A stretch of DNA of 64,000 nt from Dactylorhiza incarnata (GCA_033032865.1 JAWHQI010000257.1:2465001-2529000), one strand, 5' to 3'. Positions 22,630 to 33,325 are shown, counted from the stretch's first letter. The notes: a model not told the origin generated them from the sequence alone. Translations and numbers: made by a program.

Positions 22630-22725
22630 CGTGTAGGAGTGGAAGGAAGGAGTAGAGCCGGATCTGGGAGAAAGGCAAGGCAAGGGAGGAAATGAAGGTG
22701 AAGGTCCAAAGGGGGAAGGAGGGCG

Positions 22726-22733
22726 TATTTATA
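22726..22733 (-). promoter_or_regulatory. TATA box of the antisense gene
   Basis: TATAAATA on the minus strand, 97 bp upstream of the ATG at 22629, with GC-rich flanks. The spacing suits a start site near 22697. Confidence 0.65.
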
Positions 22734-22752
22734 AGGGAGGGGTAAAAGGGGA

Positions 22753-22930
22753 GGCGAGTGGATCATGGGATCCACTCGCCCAAGGGCATGAAGGGGGGGG
22801 GGGGACCAGGTGGTCCACTCGCCCCGGGTGAGCGGACCGCAAGGCCCGCTCGCCCCGAGCATAGGCGAGTGGACCTTGAGGTCCACTCGCCCGGTGCACG
22901 GGAGTAGACCTCATGGTCCACTCGCCCGGC
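22753..22930. repeat. GGCGAGTGG palindromes upstream of the antisense TATA
   Basis: Several inverted repeats: GGCGAGTGGATC..GATCCACTCGCC (22753-22780), GGCGAGTGGACCT..AGGTCCACTCGCC (22864-22891), and degenerate ones between and after. The core is the same as in the B-family U3 arrays, at a similar position relative to a TATA box. Confidence 0.8.
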
Positions 22931-23279
22931 AGAGGAGGGAGGGCCTCGCAGCCCTCTCCCCTGAGGTAGCGATGCGGACCGAAGGGTCTCTTCGCCTGCG
23001 TCTCCCCCCTGACACACCACCCAACTGCTTCGCCCTCAGACCGTCCACCCGAGGTCCCTATCCCCCGCCTGTTACTCCGCTGTCTCAGTGTTGCTGCGCT
23101 CACCCTGCATGAAAGTTAGCCAAATAATGACAGCTCAACTGAGATATAACTCGGCAGAGTTATTAAAACAAACATGACATAAACATGACAAAACAAATAG
23201 TCCGGCCGCGGAACAGACGAGCTGCTGCGACGTGCCGATCCTCATTATTACATAACAAATAGTACATCCCCAAAGGGGA

Positions 23280-24148
23280 GGGGTGGCTAACGCGCCGTCC
23301 ACTTCCAGAAGCCCTGGTCCAGGGTGAAGGGAACCCCCCCCACGCGTGGATTCAAAGCATGCCTTGGCTGAGGAGAGCTCCTCGGTCACGGTACGCACGG
23401 AGGCCTCCACCCGGCGAAAATGATCCTCGAACGGTGTCGTCATGCCGCCAAATGCGAGCCGGACCTCCCCTCGTAGGAGATTGAGTTCAGCCTCCAGCCT
23501 CTCCACCCGACGCTCCAGCACGCCAACACGGGCGAGGGGGTCAGGTCCGGAAGATAGCCTCCCCTCCCGCAGCTCCTGGGTAAGAGTCTCCAAGTGGCTC
23601 AGACGGACGAAGACGTCGGGACGATCCCCGACGGGCTCCGAGATTGCAGTAGGAGAGTGGGGTGGCGACGAGACTTCCTTTCGGCTCGACTGGCCCGTCG
23701 AAGTCTTGCCCCCTCCAGCAGATGAGTCATCGTGAGCAGTCGAGAGGGCGGCAGGTTCCCGGACGAGAGAGATAGGACTCACCCGAGCGTCTGCACCCGT
23801 TCCCTCTACCACTCTTCGGATCCCTTCGAGGTCATCCGCGAGAAGCTATGAACAATGAAAAAGCACGTTGTCATGGACAGATATAACCACAAGTGTGAAG
23901 CAGGAAGGAGGAGAGAACCGATACCATATCCATATCCAGTCCGCGGGCAAACTCGGTCACCCCATGAAAGGATGATGACGCAGCCTCCTTCACCAACTCG
24001 GGGCGGGGCTTCTTCCGAGTCGATCGCACCGCAGGGCGGGTAGGAGAAGACGGGGGCCATGGACCAGAGCTTTAAGCTCCGTCACGTCAGACGAACCCTT
24101 CCCAGCAAAGTCTTTGAAGCGAGCCCTGAAGTCTCGAGGTGGATCCAT
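23280..24148 (-). pseudogene. Second antisense coding unit of B2, coiled-coil protein
   Basis: Begins MDPPRDFRARFKDFAGKG at 24148, below a minus-strand TATA box. A plausible GT-AG intron lies at about 23923-23847, joining a Lys/Arg-rich exon to LLADDLEGIRRVVEGTGADA. A long heptad region follows (VFVRLSHLETLTQELREG, VGVLERRVERLEAELNLLRG). The first exon and the intron-proximal exon are in different frames, so either a small indel or an unseen splice event is present. The family is not recognised. It may be the N-terminal or a partner protein of the downstream antisense gene. Confidence 0.5.
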
Positions 24149-24216
24149 CTCGTTCGAAGGGGGAAGGGGGGAAGCACTCAGGAAGGGTGCCCTTCTCACC
24201 CTTCTCTTCGAAGGGT

Positions 24217-24224
24217 CTTATATA
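24217..24224 (-). promoter_or_regulatory. TATA box of the second antisense unit
   Basis: TATATAAG on the minus strand about 70 bp upstream of the ATG at 24148, and about 110 bp inside the 3' LTR boundary. Transcription from here would run away from the 3' LTR. Confidence 0.55.
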
Positions 24225-24261
24225 GCCATCAGGTGGAACCCTCCAAAGATTCCCTCCGGGT

Positions 24262-24335
24262 GCCACCAACTCGTTCAATAGGTGGGTTGGACTTTCTTTC
24301 CGAGCTTGAGTCAAGCTCGCAAAGAGCGGGGATTG
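24262..24335 (+). promoter_or_regulatory. B2 polypurine tract and stem-loops
   Basis: AAAGAGCGGGGA at 24321-24332, directly before the 3' LTR, preceded by CGAGCTTG..CAAGCTCG (24301-24319) and CCACC..GGTGG. Same arrangement as in B1. Confidence 0.7.
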
Positions 24336-25376
24336 TGTACAACCCTCATATTTCCCGAGTCGGTGTGACCCGACCCGGACGAGACCAAGTCAATTCAAGG
24401 TGGCCAAGACGGACAAAAACGACCGCGTGGAGACGGCAAAACCGACTAAGGCAAAACAGATCCGGGAGAGTGGGAAGGGAGAACATGGGGTCAAATGGGC
24501 AGAGCGAGTGAGAAGAGTCTCACTCAACGAGTGGGGGGCTGCCCCACTCGCCCGCCTAAGAGGCGAGTGGGGAGCTGCCCCACTCGCCCGCCTAAGAGGC
24601 GAGTGGGGAGCTGCCCCACTCGCCCGCCTAAGAGGCGAGTGGGGAGCTGCCCCACTCGCCCGCCTAAGGGGCGAGTGGGGGACTGCCCCACTCGCCAGCC
24701 AAAGAGACGAGTGGGGCGCTGCCCCACTCGCCCGCCTGAGGGGCGAGTGGGGGGCTGCCCCACTCGCCCGCCTGAGGGGCGAGTGGGGCGCTGCCCCACT
24801 CGCCCGCCCAGGGGGCGAGTGGGGCGCTGCCCCACTCGCTCGCCCAGGAGGCGAGTGGGGAGCCGCCCCACTCGCGGCCAAGCTCGCGAGTGGGTCGGCG
24901 TCCACTCGCGCAGGCAAGGTAGTCTTGGTTTAGGTCGTCCCCTCTCATTGGGGGATTTTTGCTATCCGCAGTCCGATTTTGGCTATTCGCAGTCCATTTT
25001 TGGGAAAGTCTATAAATAGACCCCCATGGGCACCTTGGGAAGGGTTGGCCTCTACCCCCTCCCTCGCGTGGTCTTGTGAGCAAGCACCCCCCCCCCCCCC
25101 TCTCCTGTCACCTTCCAGTTGACGGTGAGGTGGTTCTTAGTGCCCTCCAAGGTGCCCAGGCTCAGCATTGGCTTGGGAGGGGAAGCGCTCTAAGATCTTC
25201 CGGGTATGTGGTGGGACCTCCGCGCTGCAGCTTAAGGGGTCCATTTGTGGATTCAAGTGTTCATCAAGTCCAAGTCTTTCAGTTCCTAGTGACCGGTCAA
25301 GGGTCTAGGCTCAGGTCAAGTAAGGGTTAGTCGCAACCCCCTTTCGAACGCTGAAACCGGGAAACTGGTTTCAACA
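24336..25376 (+). repeat. B2 3' LTR
   Basis: 1041 bp with about 9 hairpin units (24530-24880), TATA at 25010-25019, and a C homopolymer of about 15 at 25087-25101 that is only 7 long in the 5' LTR. Confidence 0.92.
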
Positions 25377-25381
25377 CTTAG

Positions 25382-26429
25382 GACGGCTATGAAGGTCTTA
25401 GAAGCTGGATTCTATTGGCCAAATTTATTTAGGGACTCCCATGAATTTGTAAAACAATGTGATAGGTGCCAACGCACCGGTAATATGAATAGAGGAGCGA
25501 GTATGCCCCTTAATAACATCATAGAAGTTGAGATATTTGATGTTTGGGGGATAGATTTTATGGGTCCATTTGTGAATTCAAATGGACATCTTTACATTCT
25601 ACTAGCGGTTGATTATGTTAGCAAATGGGTGGAGGCAATTCCAACTCAAAAGTGTGATGCAAAATCCGTACTAAAATTTCTAAATTCACATATTTTTAGT
25701 CGGTTCGGCACACCAAGGGCTATCATTAGTGATGGGGGGGGGCACACTTTTGCAATTATCATTTTAAATCCTTGTTAAATAAATATGGGATAACACATAA
25801 AGTTGCCTTATCTTACCACCCACAAACCAATGGTTTGGCCGAAGTTTCAAATAGAGAAATTAAATCAATCTTAGAAAAGACAGTGAGTACAACCCGTAAG
25901 GATTGGTCACACAAGTTGAATGATTCACTTTGGGCTTATAGGACTGCATTCAAAACACCTATAGGGTTGACTCCATATCAGATGATATTTGGTAAGGCAT
26001 GCCACTTACCAGTTGAGCTAGAGCATAGAGCTTTTTTGGGCAATTAAGAAATTGAATTTTGATTTTAATAATGCAGATAAAAATCATTTAGCCCAAATAA
26101 ACGAACTCGATGAAATACGATTTCATGCATATGAGAATCATAAGCTCTATAAAGAAATGATGAAGAAATGACATGACGCTAGGATTTCACCTAAGGAATT
26201 CCGGGAAGGACAATTAGTATTATTATATAATTCAAGGTTGAGATTATTTCCGGGTAAACTAAAATCTAGGTGGTCGGGACCATTTCGTGTAACAAAGGTA
26301 CACTAATATGGGATTGTGACCATACAAAATGAGAAAGACAAATCTGAATTTAAAGTCAATGGACAACGCCTTAAGATATATTTCCAACAAAATGAGCAAT
26401 GTGAGGCGGTGGTAACCATATTAGCATAA
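25382..26429 (+). pseudogene. Element A integrase
   Basis: Resumes integrase after B2. It has the finger cysteines in [10 protein letters not shown], the catalytic core with [10 protein letters not shown] (first Asp), DYVSKWVEA and IISDGG (second Asp), then [20 protein letters not shown] carrying the Glu, and [21 protein letters not shown]. Integrase inserts element DNA in the nucleus. A nine-G run at 25734-25742 shifts the frame between the second Asp and the Glu. The C-terminal domain continues from 26041 in another phase, with stops at about 26171 and 26306 and its end near 26429. Not functional. Confidence 0.88.
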
Positions 26430-28078
26430 ACACTATCATTAGGTCCTGCCGGGACTTTAAATTAGGCGCTGGATGGGAGGCAACCCAATAAAATGTAGAA
26501 TAGGAAGCTGTTTTTAATTTTTAATATAATTTTTTTGCATAATTACTGCTTTTTGCTTGAACCATATATGTGTTTTGATTGTTAATTTCTACACTATTAT
26601 GCTGGGTTGGTTATGTTTTTCTGAACGAATATTGTTGTGGAAGCTAGGACTCACATGTGGCTACTTGTGGTTGATCATTATACTGCTGAATATTATATTT
26701 TTGGGATATTGCTATGCATGTATTGTTTTTGGTGAGTTTATGTTGCAGGAAAATGAGACATGCCGAGCCCAAGGTCATCTACTACATGGAGCTTGGAGCT
26801 AGTTGAATGGATCCAACATACTCCTATGTTTGGAAGGGGAGTATTTTGTTCAATTTATATCGTTATATGAATACATCTGTTTTAACTTGAGGGCAAGTTA
26901 GATTCTAAAGTGTGGGGGTGGGTAGGTTATATTTGATAACCTTTGTCACTATAAAATTTTACCACCTCATTATTTTCATAAGTAGCAAGGATAATTATTT
27001 TGCCAAATGAATGTATATTTATTTTCCAAAGCTAGGGAATAATGGGAGTATTCTTTTGAAAAAAATTCGTTGAACACTACTTCTCTTTATTTCAAGAGAT
27101 CTAAAACAAGTTGTATATATTTTAAATTCTATAAAAATTAAATTCAAAAGTAGTCAAGAGCCAAATAAGCATTGTTTAGTCTAAAGAATAATGAACTAGT
27201 AAATATCATTTATCGAACCATCACTTGCTATCATCTTGGAAAATCAACTTCATTCTTGAATATTAATCTTGTGGATTTTCTCAAGTGTTGCTTTGGTGAT
27301 ATGTGGCCTGGGTATTAATCTTGTGGATATTTGCTTGGAGCTAGTGTGTTAAATCATGAAAAAAATGATAAAAAGAGAGAAATTGCTTATGGTGATATGT
27401 GGCCTGGATATTTGCTTGCTTACTTGGAATGATCCCTGCTATGTGAATATATGTTAAAAAAGAGAGAAAAAAAGAGAACGTCTCATAATGATATGTGGCC
27501 TAAACATGCATATGTTTGGAATGATCCATATTATGATGATATTTATACAAAAAGAAAAAAAAATTAGTACCATAGTGATACGTGGCCTAAGTAAGCACTC
27601 AAATATTTGGAAAGATCTCTATCATGAGTACATAAAAAAGTAATAAATGAGTGCCTTCATGACCTAAGCACTAGGGGATTGTTGCTTTTTGAAAATCCTT
27701 TCTCATTTGTTATAAAAGATCATATTGTTGAGAATCCTTTCCATTCCTTATTTTTACTAAATTATTGTTGTAATGGACTAATCATGGTTATTAGCATTGT
27801 CCTACTCAGATTTTTTTTATATAGATGTCTAAATGTATTAATTTGGATAGGAACGATTGATTTAAAAGAGAATCGCACACACACTATGTGAAGTCTCATT
27901 TGAACATTATTCCCACTATTTCCCTAGCTTACTAAAATATGTTTATTTGGCAAATTATACAATGTTGTTGCTTGCTTAGCCTTCTTATATTATAAATCTT
28001 GAGCATGCAAGCTCATATGAATCAAAAAATTTTGTATGAAGTTTTGCTAGGGGCTAGCAAAAAGTTAAGTGTGGGGTG
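26430..28078 (+). other. Element A 3' region with decayed repeats and polypurine tract
   Basis: AT-rich with no env-like ORF. The longest open stretch (26557-26802, hydrophobic) has no recognisable signature. At about 27290-27620, five or six imperfect repeats carry GATATGTGGCCTGG-like phrases, each followed by TTTGCTTG or GGAATGATC. The polypurine tract GTGGGGTG is 28071-28078; a similar tract lies at 26901-26912. Confidence 0.7.
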
Positions 28079-29503
28079 TGATAACTTCCCAAAATAGAAG
28101 TTATTTGGTCTATGAATAACACATTTTGCAATATGAAATGATGAATATTAATATGAAACTTGGATATAATAAACTTAATTAATTATAAATTACAAAGTAA
28201 TTATTTCATGGTGATTCTGCTTAAATTCGAGTTTAATATGCAGGAATTAAATGAGTGTTCAGGATGGAAAGAAAAGAAATAGAGGAATAATTAATGCAGG
28301 CGGATTTGTCGCAACAAGGTTACAACAAGCGGGGGCTGCAAGCATGGCATAAATGGCGCGACTATTTAAAACCATATGATGAGGTGGCAGCAGTTATGCA
28401 CAGGCGGACAGCTGGCTGGAGACGGAATTAGAAGGCTCATTATGTGATTCTAAAGAGGAGAATTAAATATAGAAGATGGCGGTTACAAGAATTGAAAAGC
28501 GGAAAGTTACTTAATTTGAATTATAAAATAGAGGGAAGGGGGACAAGGAGGAGAACGAAATTGAGGAGAAAAAAAAGATATTTTCGGCAAGGAGAATTCT
28601 TCCTACTTGGAGAGCCGAACCATTCCAATCCGGGATAGAGATATTGCAACTTTGGAATGAAAAACTTACCTTCTTCAACCATGTCTTTGAGCATGTCTTG
28701 TAAGGATGTTCTTATTTGTTATTTTATTTCAATTAGCATGAACTAAAATCTGTAGCTTTGTGTGTGGAAAAATACTTTGTCTTTTGTGATATGTATTAGA
28801 ACACAATTCTGTTAAATTATTTGCTTCAATTATTTGTCCGTTTTAAGTGTGCGATTACATTTTGAAGATTTTGTGTCAAGCTTTGTATATCTCTTTGGAG
28901 TGTATTCATAAATCAAGAGAGGAGTTGCACGCAAGGTTATACAAACCATTTTCTTATGTGGAATAAATCGAAAGATGAACCACATAACTCTTTAACCAAA
29001 AATTCTTCATCCAAATACTACGTCGCGAAATTCGAGAGAGGAGTGACGAAAGTAATTCACATATTCTAATTTAATTATTGGAAGTAGAAAGAGATTTCAC
29101 TTTCTTCATGATTAGTCGCTGTGTACAGATTTCGGAGACCGAGAGGTAATGAGTCCTACATTTAATTTGCGTCAGGAGAATAATTTTACAAATATTTAAT
29201 TAAATCTTTTGAAATTTCATATCACATAGACTTAGGAAATCCACATGCAAAGCCTTCTCTAAAAATTGGTATTTCTCAAAAATAAAAATAAAAACCCATT
29301 GAATTAATTAATTAAAGTTATTTTCCTGTTTTAATTTTTCTTCACGCAACCAACTTTTGAATTATTTACTTGGATTCAAAGAAAAGGATAATATTAGTAC
29401 TTGTGAGCGTTAAATTAACACTTCCCTGTGGAGACGATCTTACTTACACTTTATTACTTGAATCGGCACGTGCACTTGCGTAACACTCATTTTCACCGTA
29501 TCA
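28079..29503 (+). repeat. Element A 3' LTR
   Basis: TGATAACTTCC...CACCGTATCA, 1425 bp, uninterrupted. It serves as the reference for reconstructing the split 5' copy. Confidence 0.92.
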
Positions 29504-29884
29504 CTCCTCACTAATGCGGGCGCTAGCACTAACACACAGCGATAGCTCCCAGATCGTGGGCTCGCTGCTCACACACTCCACTGAAGTGATCGCAGCTTGC
29601 AAGCCGCCAGACCGCAGAATCACTACCGCCTGCGTTAGCTCCTACCGCGCCGCTCTAGTTCGTGATCACCCTTTCTCAAGAAACCTGGTCTAGGTCGCTT
29701 GCCGAACTCGCTCCAAGTCCGTTGCTATCTGAGACCGCCAAAAGGAGACCGCCCTAGTCTTCCATTTTTCTCTGTATATCTCTACAGGGGAATGAACCCC
29801 CTATTTATATATCCGGGAGAGATCTTCTAGAAGCAAGCTACCGCATGGCGGTAGTGCTAGCACCCGACGGTAGCTCATTTCACA
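29504..29884 (-). repeat. Copia LTR remnant, truncated by element A
   Basis: Read on the minus strand, it begins TGTGAAATGAGC just after a purine tract (complement of 29892-29901). It has a TATA box (complement of 29801-29812) and is cut after about 380 bp by element A. Its missing end may lie near 2155-2166, but this is not certain. Confidence 0.65.
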
Positions 29885-29899
29885 ATTCTAATACTCCCC

Positions 29900-30175
29900 C
29901 TTGAAGTGAGCTCAGTGAATAACTCTGAGCAGCGAGCGAAGCTTCCTGAACGGCCCCGCAGAGAGGGGCTTCGTGAATATATCCGCAAGGTTGTCTTCCC
30001 TCCGCACATGCTCCACCGCAATCAAGCCACCCAGCACCTTCTCTCTGATGAAGTGATGTTCGATCTCTATGTGATTTGTTCTTGCGTGACACACTAGGTT
30101 GGTTACCAGTTTCAAGGTACTCTCGTTGTCCCCGCGAAGCACTGTAGGTCCACTGTGTAACACATTTTTTTCCAA
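29900..30175 (-). pseudogene. Copia RNase H C-terminal fragment
   Basis: On the minus strand the residues GDNESTLKLVTN, HIEIEHHFIREKV and EDNLADIFTKPL form the conserved end of Ty1/Copia RNase H, directly followed by the polypurine tract and LTR. RNase H degrades template RNA during reverse transcription. The upstream part of pol is absent: beyond 30175 the sequence becomes an unrelated repeat array. Only about 80 residues remain. The frame from about 30140 to 29912 is open. Confidence 0.85.
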
Positions 30176-30189
30176 ATTGAGCTGAAAAG

Positions 30190-30490
30190 AAGTGCTGCTG
30201 TGATTTCGTCGAGTGGTCTCGACGAAACATAACTTTTTCGGCATGTATCGTCGAGTAATCTCGACGAACACAGTTTTATGGGCTTAGTCTCGACGAATTG
30301 TCGAACAGTCTCGACGAATCGTCGAATGGTCTCGACGAATGATGACAGTCCCGACGACTCGTCGAATGGTCTCGGCGAATGCTGACAGTCCTGATGAATC
30401 GTCGAATGGTCTCGACGAATCATCGAAAGGTCTCGACGAATGCTGACAGTCTTGATGAATCGTCGAATGGTCTCGACGAACGCTGACAGA
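30190..30490. repeat. 40-bp tandem array with CGTCGAA core
   Basis: Degenerate units of about 40 bp containing TCGTCGAATGGTCTCGACGA and ATGCTGACAGTC. Each unit has an inverted pair TCGTCGA/TCGACGA. Apparent minus-strand ORFs here are repeat-driven. Confidence 0.8.
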
Positions 30491-31340
30491 GAACGATTTT
30501 TTTACCTGTTTCTAAATTGACACAAATCTGCCGTCTAGTTTCTCGCCGCAGCTGTACCGATCAGCGTGAAAAGTGGATCTGACGGCTAGGATGAGTTCGA
30601 AATCCCTTAAAGGATATTCGAGAGGGAACTTTAGGTGCATTTCTACCTTTACACTCTCTCTCCAAGCTTGAGAAAGGTGAGAGCCAAGGAAGAGGAAGGA
30701 GACACTTTCTGCCATTGACGGAGCTCTGAAGCTCCGAATCGTTTGCCGTTTCCAGATCCACAGAGAGCATCCCGGTGCGGTTCTTTCCATCTGATTGAAA
30801 TCTCAGATTCATGGCGCCAAAGAAAGCGGCAAGGGTAATGATCTTTCCTCCCGGACGTGATTTGGTCCTCGCATTCCTTTTTCTATGCATTTTGAGGTTC
30901 TCTCTTTCACTAATTAGTGAAGTGTAGGACTTCCTATAGTTCTTCGGAACTCCGGGTAGATTGTGTCCGTCCCTGACATTTATTGCATGTAGAAATTCGG
31001 TAGACGTACGGATTTAGGCCTTTTGTGTGAAGCATACATGTGGTCGTTAGCCCGGATCGGTGATGCCTTATTGTGACGTGTATTTTGGTTAAGCCTAGAA
31101 TGCGTGTCAGTGAACGACTCAGTGAGATATGTCATCGTATTGCGGGACTTGAGATTTAAGTGTCTTTTGGAGAGCCTAACGGAAGCCTCATGCTTGGATC
31201 AATTGTGGTTGAATGCAAACCTTCACCACGAGTTTTGAAGTGGAGCGGTCTTGTACCTCCTTCGTTGGTTATGTGAGTGAAGCATATGTCCTCTTGGAAG
31301 GATTCAGTGCGTAGCTTATCTTTTGTGTGACACGTGTATG
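30491..31340. other. Unassigned spacer
   Basis: No recognised gene. A short frame at 30831 (MAPKKAAR) runs into GTAATG, which resembles a splice donor, so this could be a captured first exon, but nothing else supports it. Confidence 0.35.
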
Positions 31341-32252
31341 TGTTACACCCTTACAGGACGAGGCGAAGCCGTACCCGCGCTGTGCGGTAGATCACGATGG
31401 CTAGAGCACGGGCAAAGCTGAACCGAACCCATTTCCATGCAGATCGGTGAGATGTCCCAACCTCTTATACGTTGTGTGATCATGGGAGAGGTCGTGGAAG
31501 GTGTTCACCTAGACCGGCCAAAAGCTCTTTTCCCACCTAAGGTTGTGTTACTTAGGGTGGTGTTGATTATGAATTGATGTTATGTTAGCATCATGTGGTT
31601 GCTTAGACGGTTGTGGGAATCCTCCTGGTGAACCCAACCAACATCATGTGCATACCTGGTTTCCCTTACTTTGATGCTCAACCTAGAAGATTGATTGTGC
31701 TTGAAACCTCACCTTATGTAGTGTAGTTGCACTTTCTATATATGATTACATGTTGCATGTACGGCTTGCTTGCAGGTTAGGGGTGACACGCCCACAAGCC
31801 TGCTAGATGGTCGGGGAGGGGGGATCGTTATGCGATTTGTGGTCAGCTCATAACTGACCCTCGTTTACCTCTTATTCGATGTTGGTGCAGGTGCTGGTGA
31901 GTCGAACGGGAGGTAGCGGGCTGAAGCCATTTGCTGTGTTGGCCCTTGAAGGCCAACCTCTGTTTTTACTGCTTTCTATATATTGTCGGCCTGCGTGTCG
32001 AAGTATGCTTTCGAGTTAGATATATTGTTTGAATGTAAGGCCCTAAGGCCAGAACTTTTTAATGTTTCATTCCTGGGATAATGGACAATTTTGAAAGTAA
32101 TGATTTAATTAATGCTTCCGCTTACGCCTGGTTATACTCTCGTGTAGTTGTTTTTCTGTTATCATCTTATAACGTCTAGCTAGTGTGTTCAATATGACGT
32201 GGGGTCCCGGACTGACCTATTGTTATATCGTTTGGACTGACAGAGTGTTACA
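31341..32252 (+). repeat. LTR of a truncated Gypsy element (E)
   Basis: TGTTACACCC...GAGTGTTACA, 912 bp, with inverted TGTTACA ends. It is followed after one base by TTTGGTATC, resembling the start of a methionine-tRNA primer site. A gag-like frame follows, so this is the 5' LTR. No 3' LTR is in the window. Confidence 0.75.
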
Positions 32253-32474
32253 ATTTGGTATCGAACTTTAGGAGTCGATCCGTAGTTTAGCGAACTCGAG
32301 GCCAAATTCCTTTTAAAGGTGGAGTGCACGTGATGTGCGTTCGCCTAAAACGATAAAAACTAATAAGAATGTTCACTTAGGAATGAAAAACATGCTTGTT
32401 TGCGGAACCTGTGTGTTTCTTGATAGTCTATTGCTACGTTTTTGGTCACTAAATTGTGTGTTACACGATTATAG

Positions 32475-33140
32475 GTGACTTGGAGTGGTGCGGGGCAATT
32501 TCAACCCCATAACACTGCCGAAAGTAGTGCGTCCGCTGAGGTACCAACGACTACTCTTTCTGCTGAAATGATCAGATTAATCATTGAAGCGGTCTTCGCG
32601 ATGATCAATAATCAGCATGGGCGACTTGCACAACCTACAATTCTTACTCCTGATGTGGCCTCAGCGCCTGTTGCTGCAGTGGAACCGAGAGTGGAGCCTG
32701 CAGTAGAGCCCAGGGTGGAACATAGAGTCAAACTTGTAGCTGTGGGACGAGCTCGTAACCATCAATTAAATCACTTTCTGAGCTTCAATCCTCCAACCTT
32801 CTCGGGGACCGAATCCCCAATAGAGGCAGAGGATTGGTCGTCAAGAGTAAAGAGAACTCCAAGGGCGACAACAACTGAAGATGCGATGATGGTCATCTTA
32901 GCCACTTTCCTTCAGAATGGAGAGGCAGTGCTTTTGTGGGAAGAGCTAGAAGTACACAAGTTGGCTGGTAGAGATATTACTGATGTCTCGATGGCAGAGT
33001 TTTCAGAACTGTTCCTCTAAAGGTTTATCCCCTCTGCTCAACGTTGCAAAATCTGTTCTTGCAGTTAACTTAAGGCGATCGTTCGGTAGACGACTACATG
33101 CATGCGTTCACTAGACGGCTGGCTCGCGAGGGTAGCGGGA
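32475..33140 (+). pseudogene. Element E gag fragment (Ty3/Gypsy)
   Basis: The frame encodes a Pro/Val/Glu-rich N-terminus and then a gag core with FLSFNPPTFSGTESPIEAED and a distant VLLWEEL-type motif, as in chromovirus-like gag. It stops at 33018-33020. Further family-like residues (FIPSAQR, then DDYMHAF in another frame) continue to about 33140, after which similarity ends. Capsid role by family. No zinc knuckle, protease or RT is present, so E is a 5' fragment of about 1.8 kb. The nominal start codon in this frame is GTG. Confidence 0.7.
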
Positions 33141-33325
33141 GGAATGAACCGATGAGAACCAGGTTTATTTTAGTTTGTTAGCAACCAAAGGAGATTTGCT
33201 AATAACACCGCCCTAAATTTAAAACAGAGGTTATTCAAATAGAAGTATAGAACCCCAATTTTAAAAATACAATTTATCATCTCCGGTCCACACTCCACTA
33301 CTTCCTTAGAAGATTTGAATACAAC

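Larger units (their letters stand above)
16612..25376 (+). mobile_element. Element B2: non-autonomous Tat-related element with gag-protease and antisense genes
   Basis: TG...CA ends with a perfect TSD (cttag, 16607-16611 and 25377-25381). LTRs are 16612-17680 (1069 bp) and 24336-25376 (1041 bp). Plus-strand content is a broken Tat-type gag and protease only. The space normally used by RT, RNase H and integrase holds short tandem arrays and two antisense coding units with their own TATA boxes. Known Tat-lineage elements (Retand, Grande) carry an extra antisense ORF near the 3' LTR; TR-GAG elements keep only gag. B2 combines both. The PBS is not assignable with confidence; the bases after the LTR are TTCTGGTGCGG. 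Confidence 0.93.
2167..29503 (+). mobile_element. Element A: Athila-type Ty3/Gypsy retrotransposon, nested host of B1 and B2
   Basis: This is a complete but dead element in the order LTR, PBS, gag, protease, RT, RNase H, integrase, long 3' region, LTR. After removing B1 and its target duplication, the 5' LTR is 1437 bp (2167-3489 plus 12007-12120). The 3' LTR is 1425 bp (28079-29503). The 12-bp difference is a local duplication in the 5' copy. The LTRs differ by only a few percent. The PBS matches tRNA-Asp, typical of Athila. The protease (ALCDLGASINLMPLS), RT (FCFLDGYSGYNQI) and FMDDF motifs are Athila-like. No env-like ORF survives. A TSD is unclear: ctcca at 2161-2165 against ctcct at 29504-29508 does not abut the predicted 5' end exactly. 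Confidence 0.9.

Noticed and set aside
22630..22683. Upstream start of the antisense gene at 22683
   Set aside because: That codon is TTG; the first ATG is at 22629, well placed below the TATA box.
26557..26802. Hydrophobic ORF as an Athila env-like gene
   Set aside because: Only 81 codons, low-complexity hydrophobic, no signal peptide followed by an ectodomain.
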